Shown: piece after piece, positions 18,015 through 28,266 of the stretch
How positions within the stretch are numbered: position 1 is the stretch's first letter
Layout: each line of letters begins with the position of its first letter
Assembly (NCBI GenBank): GCA_900317715.1
Contig: ONHS01000012.1
Location: 1 to 43,615, forward strand
Direction: 5' to 3'
Source of the DNA: an uncultured Bacteroidales bacterium
GTDB lineage: Bacteria; Bacteroidota; Bacteroidia; Bacteroidales; WCHB1-69
Length of the DNA stretch: 43,615 nucleotides
Position numbers and translations under genes: made by a program
The notes under the pieces: generated by a model
What the model was told of the DNA's origin: nothing
Seen by the model: the letters and a program-made list of their open reading frames with translations, nothing else
The model's database searches: none

Positions 18015-18886
18015 ATCTTAATGTTGTCAAAATTTTTGCCGAAAACGCTGGCGGTTTTCGAGATGGTGATGAAGGCATCGGGGTCTATCTCCTTGATGAT
18101 GCGGGTGATAACGGTTTTGTCGGTTCTGTGTGCCACAATTAGCAGCACATCCTTTTCCTGATGGTTGTAGGAGCCGTAGCCTTTAAGAAAAGTGGCACCG
18201 CGATGCAAGGTAGAACCAATTCTCTTCGCAATCTCTTCGTTCTTCATGGAGAAGACCATAAACTGATACGTCTGCCGGTAACCATCTATCACTAAGTCAG
18301 ATACGATAATGGATACGAGCAATACCACAAAGCTATAGACCAGTTTTTGTACATCGTGGATTACGAAGTAGGAGCTGCCTACGATGAGTATGTTACAGGC
18401 CAGACTGATACGACCGTATGAGATGTTGCGGTATTTGCCAATCATGAGTGCGATGATGTCAATGCCTCCGGTGTTGCCGCCCCAGTTGATGGACATGCCG
18501 ATGCCGAATGCTGCAATAGCTGACCCGATGATGATGCTCATGAACATGTCATCGACAATCGGTTTCGGAAATAGTGGCTGCCATACAGAGAAGAAACCGC
18601 TCATCACAACGGTGCAAATCAACGAGTTAACACAAAATTTCGTGCCTAATACACGCCATGCGATGGCTATAAGGATAGCGTTGAGCACGAAAGTGGTCAC
18701 ACCAATAGGAATTTTCCCAGTGGCAAAATAGAGAATGGAGGCGGCGCCAGCCACGCCGCCGCCTGATACTTCGTAAGGAATCAGGAATGCAGACCATCCG
18801 AAAGTAAACAGGCACAAACCGAGGAAGATAAAGAAGTAGTTCTTTACCTCCTGCAACACTTTCTTAGTGGTCAACTTATTTTCCAT
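18011..18886 (-). CDS. YitT family membrane protein (DUF161/DUF2179)
   Basis: A 291-residue protein with five or six membrane segments in the N-terminal two thirds (FFIFLGLCLFTFGWSAFLIP, GGVAGAASILYFATG, NWGGNTGGIDIIALMIGKY) and a soluble C-terminal DUF2179 domain (ISKTASVFGKNF region preceded by VLLIVAHRTDKTVITRIIKEIDP). The pattern matches the YitT/YpjC family of unknown function, sometimes annotated as membrane proteins of unknown transport role. It is coupled to ispE downstream (4-bp overlap) and follows the glycosyltransferase gene by 6 bp. Confidence 0.88.
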   Translation of the reverse strand: MENKLTTKKVLQEVKNYFFIFLGLCLFTFGWSAFLIPYEVSGGGVAGAASILYFATGKIPIGVTTFVLNAILIAIAWRVLGTKFCVNSLICTVVMSGFFSVWQPLFPKPIVDDMFMSIIIGSAIAAFGIGMSINWGGNTGGIDIIALMIGKYRNISYGRISLACNILIVGSSYFVIHDVQKLVYSFVVLLVSIIVSDLVIDGYRQTYQFMVFSMKNEEIAKRIGSTLHRGATFLKGYGSYNHQEKDVLLIVAHRTDKTVITRIIKEIDPDAFITISKTASVFGKNFDNIKI

Positions 18887-18892
18887 AAGGCG

Positions 18893-19822
18893 TTATTCTT
18901 CAAATTTGTTGTTGGAAATCAACTCGTTAAGCCAATTCTTGAACAGGGTGATATAAGCCCCGTTGAAGATGTGCTTGAACATATAGCGATCTTCGCCATA
19001 GTCTTGTTGAATCTCGTTTGGATGCACTAACGGCATGATGGGGTAGGCGTTGCGTTTCAGATGGCGAATCTTGCGCTCAGCCTGTTTACGGAACCCCATG
19101 TTAGTCACCAAGTTAAGGTACGGGGTGATGCATAAGCCCTCGTGCGCCCAGATGTGGAAGTTATACTGGGAAGCCCAGTGGGTCACCTTGTATTTCTTGA
19201 GGCTGTTGAATCGGTTGACCCAGTACAGCTTTTGTCTGTTTTTCTTCATGTAGGGCTCGATCATCTTCTCGAAGTCCTCTTTGGAGTATTGGTCCATGGA
19301 GAGCGAGAAGTCGGTCCAGCGGTTTTTCCACGTTGCGAACCCCCACGTGGAGGCGTAAGCGGAGAAGAAATAGGAAGATTCGCCCTTCTTCATGCGCTTT
19401 TTGTATCTTTTCCGGCTTCTGTGACGCCAGTAGAAGCCACCGATACTGTATATTTTCTTGTCGTTACGGTATTTTTCGAGCAGCTGTTCGCAGTAGGGGA
19501 AGAAGTCATAGCCCGGCACTGTGTCGTCGAACAGAATAATGCCTTCGTCCTCGTGCTCGAAAAACCATTTTATGGCTGTGACAATCATCTGGGACTTGCC
19601 CAGATGATTATCCTGCCATAATTTATGCACTTGGCACGGCCACTCGGGTTGTATGACCGCACGGGCTTGATAGACATGCATTCGGTCCAGTATGGAATCC
19701 GGTTTTGCTGCGTCGCCCGCAACATACAAATCGGTGGGTTGCACCGTGCGTAGAACTTGAAATACGTCGTGTGTTTCCTCTACTCTATTATATAGGATGA
19801 GCAGAACAGGAACTTTGAACAT
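18893..19822 (-). CDS. Glycosyltransferase-like protein (GT-A type nucleotide-sugar transferase)
   Basis: A 309-residue protein. It begins VPVLLILYNRVEETHDVFQVLR, a GT-A-type N-terminal strand-loop seen in the Bacteroidetes family often annotated as glycosyltransferase or HlpA-like nucleotide-diphospho-sugar transferase. DDTVPGYDFFPYCEQLLEKYRND carries the DD pair that would bind metal and nucleotide; in relatives the preceding position is usually Glu, here Phe (IILFDDTV). No signal peptide. It probably adds a sugar to a surface polymer. It sits between DUF1015 (21 bp) and yitT (6 bp) in one operon. Confidence 0.75.
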   Translation of the reverse strand: MFKVPVLLILYNRVEETHDVFQVLRTVQPTDLYVAGDAAKPDSILDRMHVYQARAVIQPEWPCQVHKLWQDNHLGKSQMIVTAIKWFFEHEDEGIILFDDTVPGYDFFPYCEQLLEKYRNDKKIYSIGGFYWRHRSRKRYKKRMKKGESSYFFSAYASTWGFATWKNRWTDFSLSMDQYSKEDFEKMIEPYMKKNRQKLYWVNRFNSLKKYKVTHWASQYNFHIWAHEGLCITPYLNLVTNMGFRKQAERKIRHLKRNAYPIMPLVHPNEIQQDYGEDRYMFKHIFNGAYITLFKNWLNELISNNKFEE

Positions 19823-19843
19823 ATTTTTGAGAATTCGTGAAAC

Positions 19844-21109
19844 TTAAGCTAATTCGTGGATGACGAGGCCGGAACGAAGTTTCGGTTCGAACCAAGTGGT
19901 TTTGGGAGGCATGATGTTGCCCGTATCGGCGATGTCGATGATCTGTTGCATAGAAACGGGATACAAAGCGAAAGCCACTTTCATTTCGCCGTTATCAACG
20001 CGACGTTTCAATTCGCCCAAACCGCGGATACCACCCACGAAGTCAATACGTTTGTCGGTGCGGAGGTCTTTGATACCCAGAATCTTGTCCAAGACGTGGT
20101 CGCTCAGGATTTTCACATCCAGCACACCGATAGGATCGTTGTCGTCATATTTGCCGGGCTTAGCGGTCATCTTGTACCATTTGCCATCCAAATACATGCT
20201 GAACTCGTGCAGTTTAGCAGGTTTGTAGATTTCGGTGCCCATCTCTTCGACGGTGTATGCCTCGTTCAACGCGTTGAGGAACTGCTCTTTGGTAAGACCG
20301 TTGAGGTCTTTCACCACGCGGTTGTAGTCGATGACGTTGAGCTGGTTGTCCGGGAAAATGACCGTCATGAAGTAGTTGTACTCTTCCTTGCCGGTGTGGT
20401 TCGGATTGTGCTCTTTCTTCTCCTGACCCACGAGGGCGGCAGCGGCGCTGCGGTGGTGACCGTCGGCGATGTACATAGCGGGAACTTGCTTGTCGAAGAT
20501 TTCCACCAGTTCGTCGATGAGTTTGCGGTCGTCAATCACCCAGAAACGGTGACCGAAGCCGTCTTCCTTAGCCACGAAGTCGTAAATCGGAGCTTTTGCA
20601 GTCACAGAAGCCACGATTTCGTCGATGCGGGCGATAGCAGGATATGCGAAGAAAACGGGTTCCACATTGGCGTTGGTGATGCGCACGTGTTTCATGCGGT
20701 CTTCCTCTTTGTCCTTACGGGTGAGCTCGTGTTTCTTGATGATCTTGTTGACATAATCCTCGCTGTATGCGCAAGCCACGATGCCATATTGCCAACGAGC
20801 GTTGGGTTCCGTCGGGTTCATGCTCTGTGCATAGATGTAGAGTTTTTCCTCTTTGTCCTGCACCAGCCAACCGTAATCCTTGAAGCTGTTGTAGTTCTTC
20901 ACCACCTGAAGATAGACCTCGGGAGAGTGTTCGTCGGTGCCCACGGGCAGGTCGATTTCGGCCTTAGTCACGTGCAGAAGGCTGTAAGGATTGCCTTCGC
21001 ATTCTTTGCGAGCCTCTTCGGAGTTCAGCACGTCGTAAGGACGAGAAGCCAATTTTTCAACAATTTCTTTGGGAGGACGGAAGCCTCTAAAGGGTTTAAT
21101 TACTGACAT
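19844..21109 (-). CDS. DUF1015 domain protein
   Basis: A 421-residue cytoplasmic protein of the DUF1015 family. It begins SVIKPFRGFRPPKEIVEKLASRPYDVLNSEEA, the family opening, and has the signature DGHHRSAAAALV near residue 218. That DGHHR motif resembles the active-site motif of ParB/Srx-fold serine kinases (SerK), so a small-molecule kinase is conceivable, but I cannot show it. Genes of this family often lie near serA/serC; they are not in this window. Its own -7 box is at 21174-21181 and it heads the operon running to gldB. Confidence 0.88.
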   Translation of the reverse strand: MSVIKPFRGFRPPKEIVEKLASRPYDVLNSEEARKECEGNPYSLLHVTKAEIDLPVGTDEHSPEVYLQVVKNYNSFKDYGWLVQDKEEKLYIYAQSMNPTEPNARWQYGIVACAYSEDYVNKIIKKHELTRKDKEEDRMKHVRITNANVEPVFFAYPAIARIDEIVASVTAKAPIYDFVAKEDGFGHRFWVIDDRKLIDELVEIFDKQVPAMYIADGHHRSAAAALVGQEKKEHNPNHTGKEEYNYFMTVIFPDNQLNVIDYNRVVKDLNGLTKEQFLNALNEAYTVEEMGTEIYKPAKLHEFSMYLDGKWYKMTAKPGKYDDNDPIGVLDVKILSDHVLDKILGIKDLRTDKRIDFVGGIRGLGELKRRVDNGEMKVAFALYPVSMQQIIDIADTGNIMPPKTTWFEPKLRSGLVIHELA

Positions 21110-21173
21110 ATCTATTTAATTTATTGATGATTAATTGATTTAGTTTTATTATTCTACGTTTTAAAATCAACGG

Positions 21174-21181
21174 CAAAAATA
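21174..21181 (-). promoter_or_regulatory. -7 promoter box for the DUF1015 operon
   Basis: TATTTTTG on the minus strand, about 64 bp before the start codon at 21109. Confidence 0.55.
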
Positions 21182-21261
21182 CAAAATTTTGGCAATAGGC
21201 AACAGTGAATGTGAAAAGGCCCCACGGCAAGTACCTTAGGTATTTGATTTATACAATATTC

Positions 21262-24200
21262 TTATAGTTTGACCACTCGTTTGGTGATCTTGCCCTGTTC
21301 TGTGGTGACACGCACGAAATAAAGATTTGCAGCGTATACTGACAAGTTTATCTCGACCTGATAATCATTGACGTGCAAAAGCTCTAAACGCTTGCCAAAT
21401 ATATTGTACAACTCCACAGTTTCGATGAGTTCTTGCTCATTTCTAACGGTGCATTTTCCGTTCGTAGGGTTAGGATAAAGTAGCAAAAGGTGGTCCATGT
21501 CGTGAAGATTGATTCCATTGGGCAAAGTGACGAAATAGACGGGAGAACTCCACAAACTGTTTGTATCCCCACAATCAGACTGGACATAGACAGTATATGA
21601 CGTTTCCGCCAAAAGGTTTCCTATGGGGACGGGATATGTGTCCGTCAACAAGGGTGTACCTGCTTCAAGTGAATCGTCGGAAAGGACAACAACCACGCGC
21701 CATTCTGTTTCCGAACCGCCCGGTTGCCAATTCACGAGTACACTTTCATGGGAGATTGGCGTTGCGGTTACGTCTGTAGGGGGCAGACAATCTGGAATTG
21801 AGTCTGTCCTTTGGGTGATGGAGCACCAGGCACTTTGGCTATCCCCGCAATCAGTGCGGACATAAATCGTATAGAATGTGTTATCCTGCAAGTCATTGAA
21901 AGTATAGACAGTGTCAGTCAATGCAATAATTTGTGTGGTATCCAAAGATTGGTCCGCTTCCACAATAACAGTCTGCCAATTCTGTTCCTCATCGGTATCT
22001 GGAGTGAATTGGATGCTGATACTATTTGTTGATGTTGAAACCACCCTCAGGTCGTGAGGTGCGGCGCACGTATCGTTGTTGTTGTTGTCGCAGTAGATCA
22101 AGATGTTGTCCACAGCTCCAGGCGGTTGTTCTCCAAATGCATTGTCGTTCTTCCAATAGAAATAGAGTCGCTGTGGGCCAGCAAAAGTGGAATCCAAAAT
22201 AAAACTTTCAGTATGCCAAATGGAATTATTAAAGAATGCTTCGCCCAATTGCGTAGCACCTGTAGGAACCTCTTGAGGCTCAGCAGGAGGTCCCAAAAAA
22301 ACTTTCACAAAATCGCATGCAGTATTATAATACAATTCGCCAAAACAGCGGATATCGAACAAGATTTGGTAATTTGAAGAACCCGGAGGAAAGAAAAAGT
22401 CGCGGTAAGCCCATACTTTTGAGATGGATTGTGATGTGGTGTAGGTGTTTGAAACGCCATTATCATTGGATACATAGAGAGCATTGTCACCACCATTACT
22501 GACAGCATTCCCGATAAACCATTTGTTCGTGTAGTTGCCGTTCACAATCGTCCAGTTAGCATTGTCGTTGGCATCTTCAAAATCACATGCATAGAGCAAA
22601 TGGGCAAGAAGTCCTGTTGTTTGGAAACTGGCCTCTTCAGACCAGAAACCATAATCTGAGGTGGAACAGTGTGTCCGCACTTTCCAGATGTATGTGGTCA
22701 ATGGGGTAAGATTGTCCAAAGTGACCTGTTCGTCCTGTGCGATAATATACGTATAAGTGGTGTCATTCTGTGATTTATAAGCAATAATATATTGATAAGT
22801 GCTGCTGTCGGGAATTGACCATGAAAGATTGACCATAGTGTCTGACACTGAAGCTGTAAGGTTGGTAGGGGTGCTGGGACAATGGGTACCGATAATCGAG
22901 ATGTTGTCGATGGCACCAGGCGGATCATACGCCAAATGATATTCGTTATTCCATTGAATACATATACGTTGCAGGCCTGCAAATGAACTGTCAAGTTGGA
23001 CGGAAACGTTATGCCAAGTAGAATCCAAACAAATGATATCTCCGATCTGAGTAAGATGATTGGGCAATCCTAAATATACTTTTGCATAAGCGCGATATTG
23101 ATTGTAATTAAGGATATATTTGCCCTGCGCTCTACAGTCAAATGAAATCATGTAGTCTGAATAACCGGGATCTAAGTAAATATCCCGATAAGCCCATATA
23201 CTACCTTCTTGTACAGTCGAATATGTATTGGTCGCACCGTTATCTTTCGAGACATATAACGATGAGTCACCTCCGTTGTTTACCGCATGGCCGATCACCC
23301 ATTTGTTGTATGGATCTATGTTGCTATCAAAGTACCATCCACTATTTTCTGTCGCATCTTCGAAACCGCAAAAGTAAGGTATCCGTGCGACGTTCTCCAT
23401 TGTCTGAAAGGTGCTTTCCTCCGACCAAACGCCGAATTCAGTAGCATTGCAATGTGCTCGGACTTTCCATATATATGAGGTTGATGGGGCGAGATTTCCT
23501 AACGGGAATTGTTCGCTTTGAGAGGTGATGTAGGAAAAGGCAGTGTCTGTCAGAGACTTATATGCTATCGTGTAATAATCGGCACTTCCGTTTGGCATAG
23601 TCCAAGAGAGATAAGCCATAGTGTCTATAATATCATATTCTGAGAGACTTACGGGAATATGACAAAGGCCACCCTCGATCGCGATGTTGTCAATTGCGGC
23701 GGGTGGGTTATATCCGGCAGGGTAAAAATAGTGGGACCATAAGAAATAGAGCCGTTGCAAACCGGCATAGGAGTGGTCTATCGGGTAGGTTTTCGTCGTC
23801 CAATTCGAGATCCCATAAAGTCCTGTGGCCAGAGCGGTGGCTCCTTCAGGCAGATATAAACCATCAGGGACTGCAGGAGGACCCAAATAAACATCGGTAA
23901 TGGCGGAAAAACCATAATCTGTGGCATACGAGCGGATGTCGAATGACAGAGAATATCCGGAATCGGCGGGATCAAAATAGATATCCCTATAGGCCCAAAC
24001 GAAAGAGGCGAAGGAACTATAATAGGTGTTGGTGGCGCCGCCGTTATTGGATATGTACAAGGAATAATTCCCTCCGTTATTGACAGCACTGTCGATAAAC
24101 CATTTGTCGTAATAATTGTAGTTTACGAACTGCCAGGAGTTTCGCTCGTCAGCATTCTCAAAATCGCACAAATACGGCAGCGTTGCGGGTTGTGCTGTGG

Positions 24201-25044
24201 TAAACTGGCCGGCATAGTTCCAGTCACTCACGCCAACAGTGTCGCAATGGGCTCGCACCCGCCATTCGTGACGGGTCGCATCTTGCAATCCTGCCAGTAC
24301 CAGGAAGGTATCGGTGGTTGTGATTTCTGTGAAGACAGTGTCACTCACCTTTTTATAGCCAACCGTATAAAATTGGGCCGGTTGAATGGGATCGGCTCTC
24401 CATGAAAGGGATACGGTTCCCGGGCCTGTGCAACTCGCTTGGGCGTTAAGTGGCGCAAAGCAACCCTCTTCGTACGCAAAAGTGATTTTAGGCAGAAAAG
24501 ATTCCCCATAATAACTTGTTTCTTGATTGATATAGTGGCAGGAGTAGTAGGATAGCTGGGCGTTTGGATTTATTCCGTAAACAGAATGGTAGGAGGAGTA
24601 GCTGGATTCCGGCCATAACGTCAATTGTTCCATTTCGATCAACAAGTTCCCTCCAGTATATGGAAATGGATTGTCCAACGTGATGGACATGGTGTCGCCG
24701 GAAATGACGCTCGAAAGCGTGCCCGTCCATACGGTTACGACAGATGCACTGTCCAATCCGTTTTGCAGATTGGAAGAGGGGGTAACACCCATGCGGACCC
24801 TTTCAATGCATCCCACCGAGGGGGAAGACTGGATGTAGTAGGTCAGACTGGTGATGTGTTTTCCTACCATGTCGGACAACATCGAGTCGGGATAGAGCGT
24901 ATGGCATTTTTGCGAACCGGTTTTGTATCCGCTCATCGGAACGTTATGGCTAACGTACGTACCCTCCGCCACTGTAAGGGTTTGCGCGTTCAGTCCTGTC
25001 GTCAGGATCATTGCAATTGCGAAAAAGAAGATGTTTTTCTTCAT
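21262..25044 (-). CDS. Large T9SS type A secreted protein with FnIII and choice-of-anchor-J domains
   Basis: A 1260-residue surface protein. The start MKKNIFFFAIAMILTTGLNAQ (ATG 25044) gives a signal peptide; an upstream in-frame start adds 13 non-signal residues. Three repeated units each join an FnIII domain to a jelly-roll choice-of-anchor-J/MAM-like domain, at about 288-455, 555-720 and 816-983. These domains share NNGGxxSLYxSxxxGxxNTY and AxDNIxI motifs. Two more FnIII domains (about 993-1170) precede the C-terminal T9SS type A sorting domain (YPNPTNGKCTV ... GKITKRVVKL, about 1188-1260), cleaved on export and used for cell-surface anchoring. Probably an adhesin; no enzyme domain was seen. 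It follows the T9SS type B protein by 44 bp. Confidence 0.85.
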   Translation of the reverse strand: MKKNIFFFAIAMILTTGLNAQTLTVAEGTYVSHNVPMSGYKTGSQKCHTLYPDSMLSDMVGKHITSLTYYIQSSPSVGCIERVRMGVTPSSNLQNGLDSASVVTVWTGTLSSVISGDTMSITLDNPFPYTGGNLLIEMEQLTLWPESSYSSYHSVYGINPNAQLSYYSCHYINQETSYYGESFLPKITFAYEEGCFAPLNAQASCTGPGTVSLSWRADPIQPAQFYTVGYKKVSDTVFTEITTTDTFLVLAGLQDATRHEWRVRAHCDTVGVSDWNYAGQFTTAQPATLPYLCDFENADERNSWQFVNYNYYDKWFIDSAVNNGGNYSLYISNNGGATNTYYSSFASFVWAYRDIYFDPADSGYSLSFDIRSYATDYGFSAITDVYLGPPAVPDGLYLPEGATALATGLYGISNWTTKTYPIDHSYAGLQRLYFLWSHYFYPAGYNPPAAIDNIAIEGGLCHIPVSLSEYDIIDTMAYLSWTMPNGSADYYTIAYKSLTDTAFSYITSQSEQFPLGNLAPSTSYIWKVRAHCNATEFGVWSEESTFQTMENVARIPYFCGFEDATENSGWYFDSNIDPYNKWVIGHAVNNGGDSSLYVSKDNGATNTYSTVQEGSIWAYRDIYLDPGYSDYMISFDCRAQGKYILNYNQYRAYAKVYLGLPNHLTQIGDIICLDSTWHNVSVQLDSSFAGLQRICIQWNNEYHLAYDPPGAIDNISIIGTHCPSTPTNLTASVSDTMVNLSWSIPDSSTYQYIIAYKSQNDTTYTYIIAQDEQVTLDNLTPLTTYIWKVRTHCSTSDYGFWSEEASFQTTGLLAHLLYACDFEDANDNANWTIVNGNYTNKWFIGNAVSNGGDNALYVSNDNGVSNTYTTSQSISKVWAYRDFFFPPGSSNYQILFDIRCFGELYYNTACDFVKVFLGPPAEPQEVPTGATQLGEAFFNNSIWHTESFILDSTFAGPQRLYFYWKNDNAFGEQPPGAVDNILIYCDNNNNDTCAAPHDLRVVSTSTNSISIQFTPDTDEEQNWQTVIVEADQSLDTTQIIALTDTVYTFNDLQDNTFYTIYVRTDCGDSQSAWCSITQRTDSIPDCLPPTDVTATPISHESVLVNWQPGGSETEWRVVVVLSDDSLEAGTPLLTDTYPVPIGNLLAETSYTVYVQSDCGDTNSLWSSPVYFVTLPNGINLHDMDHLLLLYPNPTNGKCTVRNEQELIETVELYNIFGKRLELLHVNDYQVEINLSVYAANLYFVRVTTEQGKITKRVVKL

Positions 25045-25088
25045 GTTAATGTGATTTTGTTTTAAATAATTTAATGTAATCAATCATG

Positions 25089-27689
25089 TCACCGGATCAG
25101 CGTGATGGAACCGTTCAACAAATAGTAGATTTCGCCCATTAACGTGTTGACATACAGCTTGCAGCCGTAATAGTAAACGCCATCAGAGGAAGGATATTTG
25201 GTCGTCTCGTCGGTGCCGTCCCACAAAATGTCGGGTTCTTTGGTGTGGAAAACCCGCTTGCCCCAGCGATTGTAAATCTCCATCTCCACTTTTGTCACTC
25301 CGGAATAGGGCAAGAAAGGCGTGAAGAGGTCGTTGATGCCGTCGCCGTTCGGGGTGAAAACGTTCGGAAAATGGTAATCCAGACATTCAAAGACATCAAT
25401 GCAGGTGGAGTCGGTGAGCGGAGTGATGTTACGGTTGCTGTCGGCAAGACGCATGGCGTAACAACCTACCAAAACGTCAGAACCCGTTGCGACAATGTCA
25501 TACGTGCAAGGATTTGGGTAACAGATATTTGTGTTGTCAAAAGAATCAACACAGACGAACGTGCCATTCAATGTGGGTTTGTAATAGATGTAATAATGAA
25601 CGGCATCCGAGGCCGCCGTGTCGGAACTGAAAACCCAGCTGAACTCCACGTTTTGACAGTCGGTGGTGATGGAAATTTCAGGCATTTCGGGCGGTTCGTT
25701 GTCGTAGGGAGCACCACATTCCTGCTGCGACCGATTGTAGAGCGGTCCTATCGTGTCCGGCAACCAGTAGTAGCCTTCCGCTTCAACGTAATAGCAGTAG
25801 TTTTTGCCATTCTCCAAACCTTTGTCCACGTAGCTGGTCGTCTCTGTTGTGCCAATGGAATCCCAACTCAGAAGATGTTCGTTGTATCGATAAACGGTGT
25901 ATCTCACATTGTTCCAGGGTTGTATGTTCGTCCAAGTGAGTGACAATCGCTTATCTAAAGAGGTTATGCTGAGATATATAGAGGTGGCTCTGTCGGATTT
26001 TTCGATAATGGTGTCCGCATTTGAGATATACACACGGTAAGTGTAATCTAAATCCAATGTGTTTAAATCGTGATCCAAATAAGAAGTTGTGTCATTTGGA
26101 TTTGCAGGTGTATTGGTAGTGTAAATCAAAGTTTCGCTTTCGACATCACTTTTTCGATATAAATCATACTGATAAGGAGGCGGGAAAGCGATGGAGTCGA
26201 TTTCGGGTGGGAAGAGCCAGCGCACGAGTAACGTGCCGTTTTCAGAATGGGTGGAAACGACGTCCGTATTGATCAGGATAGGCGCATCATTGGCGATATG
26301 GGCACAGACTTTATCAGATACGATGCTTTCAGAACCATCTGGGAATAAGGCAACTACGCGATAACAGTATTCATTGCCATGATAGAGCGGACTCTCGGAA
26401 CCATCATCTGTGAAGGTCGTGTCCGACCAAGCGTTTGTGGAACCGATTTTCGTGTATCCCGCTTCGGGTGGCAGTCCTGTCTGACAAGAATCCGGTTCAA
26501 AATCGTCCTCTCCATTTCTGCGATAGATGTCATATCCAATGGCATTGGAACAGTGGTCGGGCTGCCAATCCAAGTGAATTACATTGCCTTGCGGAAACGC
26601 GTTTAAGTTTTCCGGGGCTGGCGCAATAATGCGGATTCGCAATGTCTTGAAAGAGACCAACTCCACATGAGGACCATTGTCTTTCGCCTTGAAGCTCACT
26701 TCATATGGATTCAATTTAACATGGCTGCAAGCTGTTAACCAACGGAAATGGGTGACGTAGGGCACACTGTCAGTAATAGTTGCGAATTGTGCCGGACTAT
26801 GCGCGACCAAAAAAGGCTCGCCTGTGGCGGATAAAGTAACGTACTTAGACGTAGAATCTGATACATGTACAAGCAGGTCTATGTAGGAACCAGCAACGAC
26901 ACACGTGTCGTTTACTTCCACTACGGGCGGTTCATTGTCGCATGGCGCAACTGTTATTTGCATGTCCCGAACCATACTGCCGATCATCACACCGTTGCGC
27001 CATTCCTGAATCAAGATCGCGATGTTGTATTCTCCAGCCGCGAGGGGTGAATCCCACGTCAAATCTCCCGTTACAGGGTCAATGGCGATGTAGTTCGAGG
27101 CTTGTGGATACGTATAACCTGGGATATTCTCGCCATCGTAGCCGCGGCATTCGATGAGACTGTAGGAAAGGCTGTCTCCTTCGGGATCGTATGCACCGGG
27201 ATTGTGATAGAAAGGCACGTGAGTGCAGGCATTGTCCAACGGCGGATTCAACAACTGTGGCGAGGAATTTCCGCCAATGAACGGATTGATTACCAGTATT
27301 GTTTCGATGAAGAAAGGTATCTCTACGGAACTCGGAATGTTGACGATGCCCGCATTTCGGTTGGGGTCTTCAAAGGTGATGTGGAACGTTCCCACTGCCG
27401 AAAAGGTATGCTGTGTAACGTAAATGTTACGGCTGATGTCGTTCCCCATGTTGACTTTGCTCTGTCGCTGGATGATGGAAGCGGTGCCGTCCCCCCAGAA
27501 CACTTCGATTTCCGGGCGGTCGGCGGGACTGGGCGTGTAAGTATAGGTCGTGATGGTGAACTCGTAGGTAAGTCCGGAAATGTAGGTATAGCTGATCTCG
27601 CCAGCGCGCTGGTGCGTGGCGAAAGCTGTTGACGTAAGAGTCAACAACATGATGAATATCAGCAGAATACGTACAATTCTCTTTCCCAT
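25089..27689 (-). CDS. T9SS type B (gliding motility-associated C-terminal domain) secreted protein
   Basis: An 866-residue secreted protein. ATG at 27689 (MGKRIVRILLIFIMLLTLTSTAFATHQ) gives a signal peptide. The N-terminal region (about 25-260) has the AGEISYTYISGLTYEFTITTYTY opening of Bacteroidetes CHU_C proteins, with an FWGDGT PKD-like strand and a cadherin-like DPVTGDLTWDSPLAAGEY motif. Four or so FnIII modules follow (about 375-760). The C-terminus FPNVFTPNGDGINDLFTP ... MEIYNRWGKRVFHT is the CHU_C/T9SS type B sorting domain. It starts one base after the stop of the sugar acetyltransferase gene, so it is in that operon. Confidence 0.88.
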   Translation of the reverse strand: MGKRIVRILLIFIMLLTLTSTAFATHQRAGEISYTYISGLTYEFTITTYTYTPSPADRPEIEVFWGDGTASIIQRQSKVNMGNDISRNIYVTQHTFSAVGTFHITFEDPNRNAGIVNIPSSVEIPFFIETILVINPFIGGNSSPQLLNPPLDNACTHVPFYHNPGAYDPEGDSLSYSLIECRGYDGENIPGYTYPQASNYIAIDPVTGDLTWDSPLAAGEYNIAILIQEWRNGVMIGSMVRDMQITVAPCDNEPPVVEVNDTCVVAGSYIDLLVHVSDSTSKYVTLSATGEPFLVAHSPAQFATITDSVPYVTHFRWLTACSHVKLNPYEVSFKAKDNGPHVELVSFKTLRIRIIAPAPENLNAFPQGNVIHLDWQPDHCSNAIGYDIYRRNGEDDFEPDSCQTGLPPEAGYTKIGSTNAWSDTTFTDDGSESPLYHGNEYCYRVVALFPDGSESIVSDKVCAHIANDAPILINTDVVSTHSENGTLLVRWLFPPEIDSIAFPPPYQYDLYRKSDVESETLIYTTNTPANPNDTTSYLDHDLNTLDLDYTYRVYISNADTIIEKSDRATSIYLSITSLDKRLSLTWTNIQPWNNVRYTVYRYNEHLLSWDSIGTTETTSYVDKGLENGKNYCYYVEAEGYYWLPDTIGPLYNRSQQECGAPYDNEPPEMPEISITTDCQNVEFSWVFSSDTAASDAVHYYIYYKPTLNGTFVCVDSFDNTNICYPNPCTYDIVATGSDVLVGCYAMRLADSNRNITPLTDSTCIDVFECLDYHFPNVFTPNGDGINDLFTPFLPYSGVTKVEMEIYNRWGKRVFHTKEPDILWDGTDETTKYPSSDGVYYYGCKLYVNTLMGEIYYLLNGSITLIR

Positions 27690-27690
27690 A

Positions 27691-28266
27691 TCACATAATC
27701 CTTTTGACTTGATGATTTTGCAATTGATACTTTTGTCCGCTTTCGGGACACTCTGCCATACCAGCCTCGTCGAATACCAGACGACAGCCATATTCGCTCA
27801 CCCAACCAATTTGTCGTGCAGGAGTGCCGGCTACTAACGCATAATCAGGTACATCGTGTGTCACGACCGCGCCTGCGCCTATCATGGCATAGCAGCCTAT
27901 CGTATGTCCGCACACAATCGTTGCGTTGGCGCCGATTGTAGCGCCGCGTTTGACCAATGTAGCACGAAATTCGTTTTTCCGCTCAATGAAAGCTCGCGGG
28001 TTGATGACGTTCGTGAAGACCATGGAGGGGCCTAAGAAAACATCGTCCTCGCATATAACCCCTTCATAGACAGATACATTGTTTTGTACTTTCACGTTGT
28101 TGCCCAAGGTTACGCGGTTGGCAATCATCACATTTTGCCCGATGACGCAATGCGTTCCAATGACTGCGCCAGACATCACATGCGCGAAGTGCCAGATTTT
28201 CGTGTTCATCCCAATCTGACATCCCTCGTCCAAAACGGCGGTTTCATGTGCGAAATACTCTTTCAT
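27691..28266 (-). CDS. wlbB: Hexapeptide-repeat sugar N-acetyltransferase (WlbB/WbpD type)
   Basis: A 191-residue left-handed beta-helix acetyltransferase. Start at ATG 28266 ([19 protein letters not shown]) makes an ATGA overlap with the DegT stop codon. It has the family line [22 protein letters not shown], hexapeptide repeats ([25 protein letters not shown]), and the C-terminal [16 protein letters not shown]. WbpD/WlbB acetylates the 3-amino group of UDP-2-acetamido-3-amino-2,3-dideoxyglucuronate. Together with the DegT aminotransferase it completes UDP-GlcNAc(3NAc)A, a surface-polysaccharide sugar. The preceding oxidase/dehydrogenase (WbpA/WbpB) is not here. Confidence 0.88.
   Translation of the reverse strand: MKEYFAHETAVLDEGCQIGMNTKIWHFAHVMSGAVIGTHCVIGQNVMIANRVTLGNNVKVQNNVSVYEGVICEDDVFLGPSMVFTNVINPRAFIERKNEFRATLVKRGATIGANATIVCGHTIGCYAMIGAGAVVTHDVPDYALVAGTPARQIGWVSEYGCRLVFDEAGMAECPESGQKYQLQNHQVKRIM

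Noticed and set aside
19856..21106. A 416-codon open frame antisense to the DUF1015 gene
   Set aside because: Mirror of the DUF1015 coding frame with low-complexity Val/Phe/His content; no motif, no ribosome binding site.
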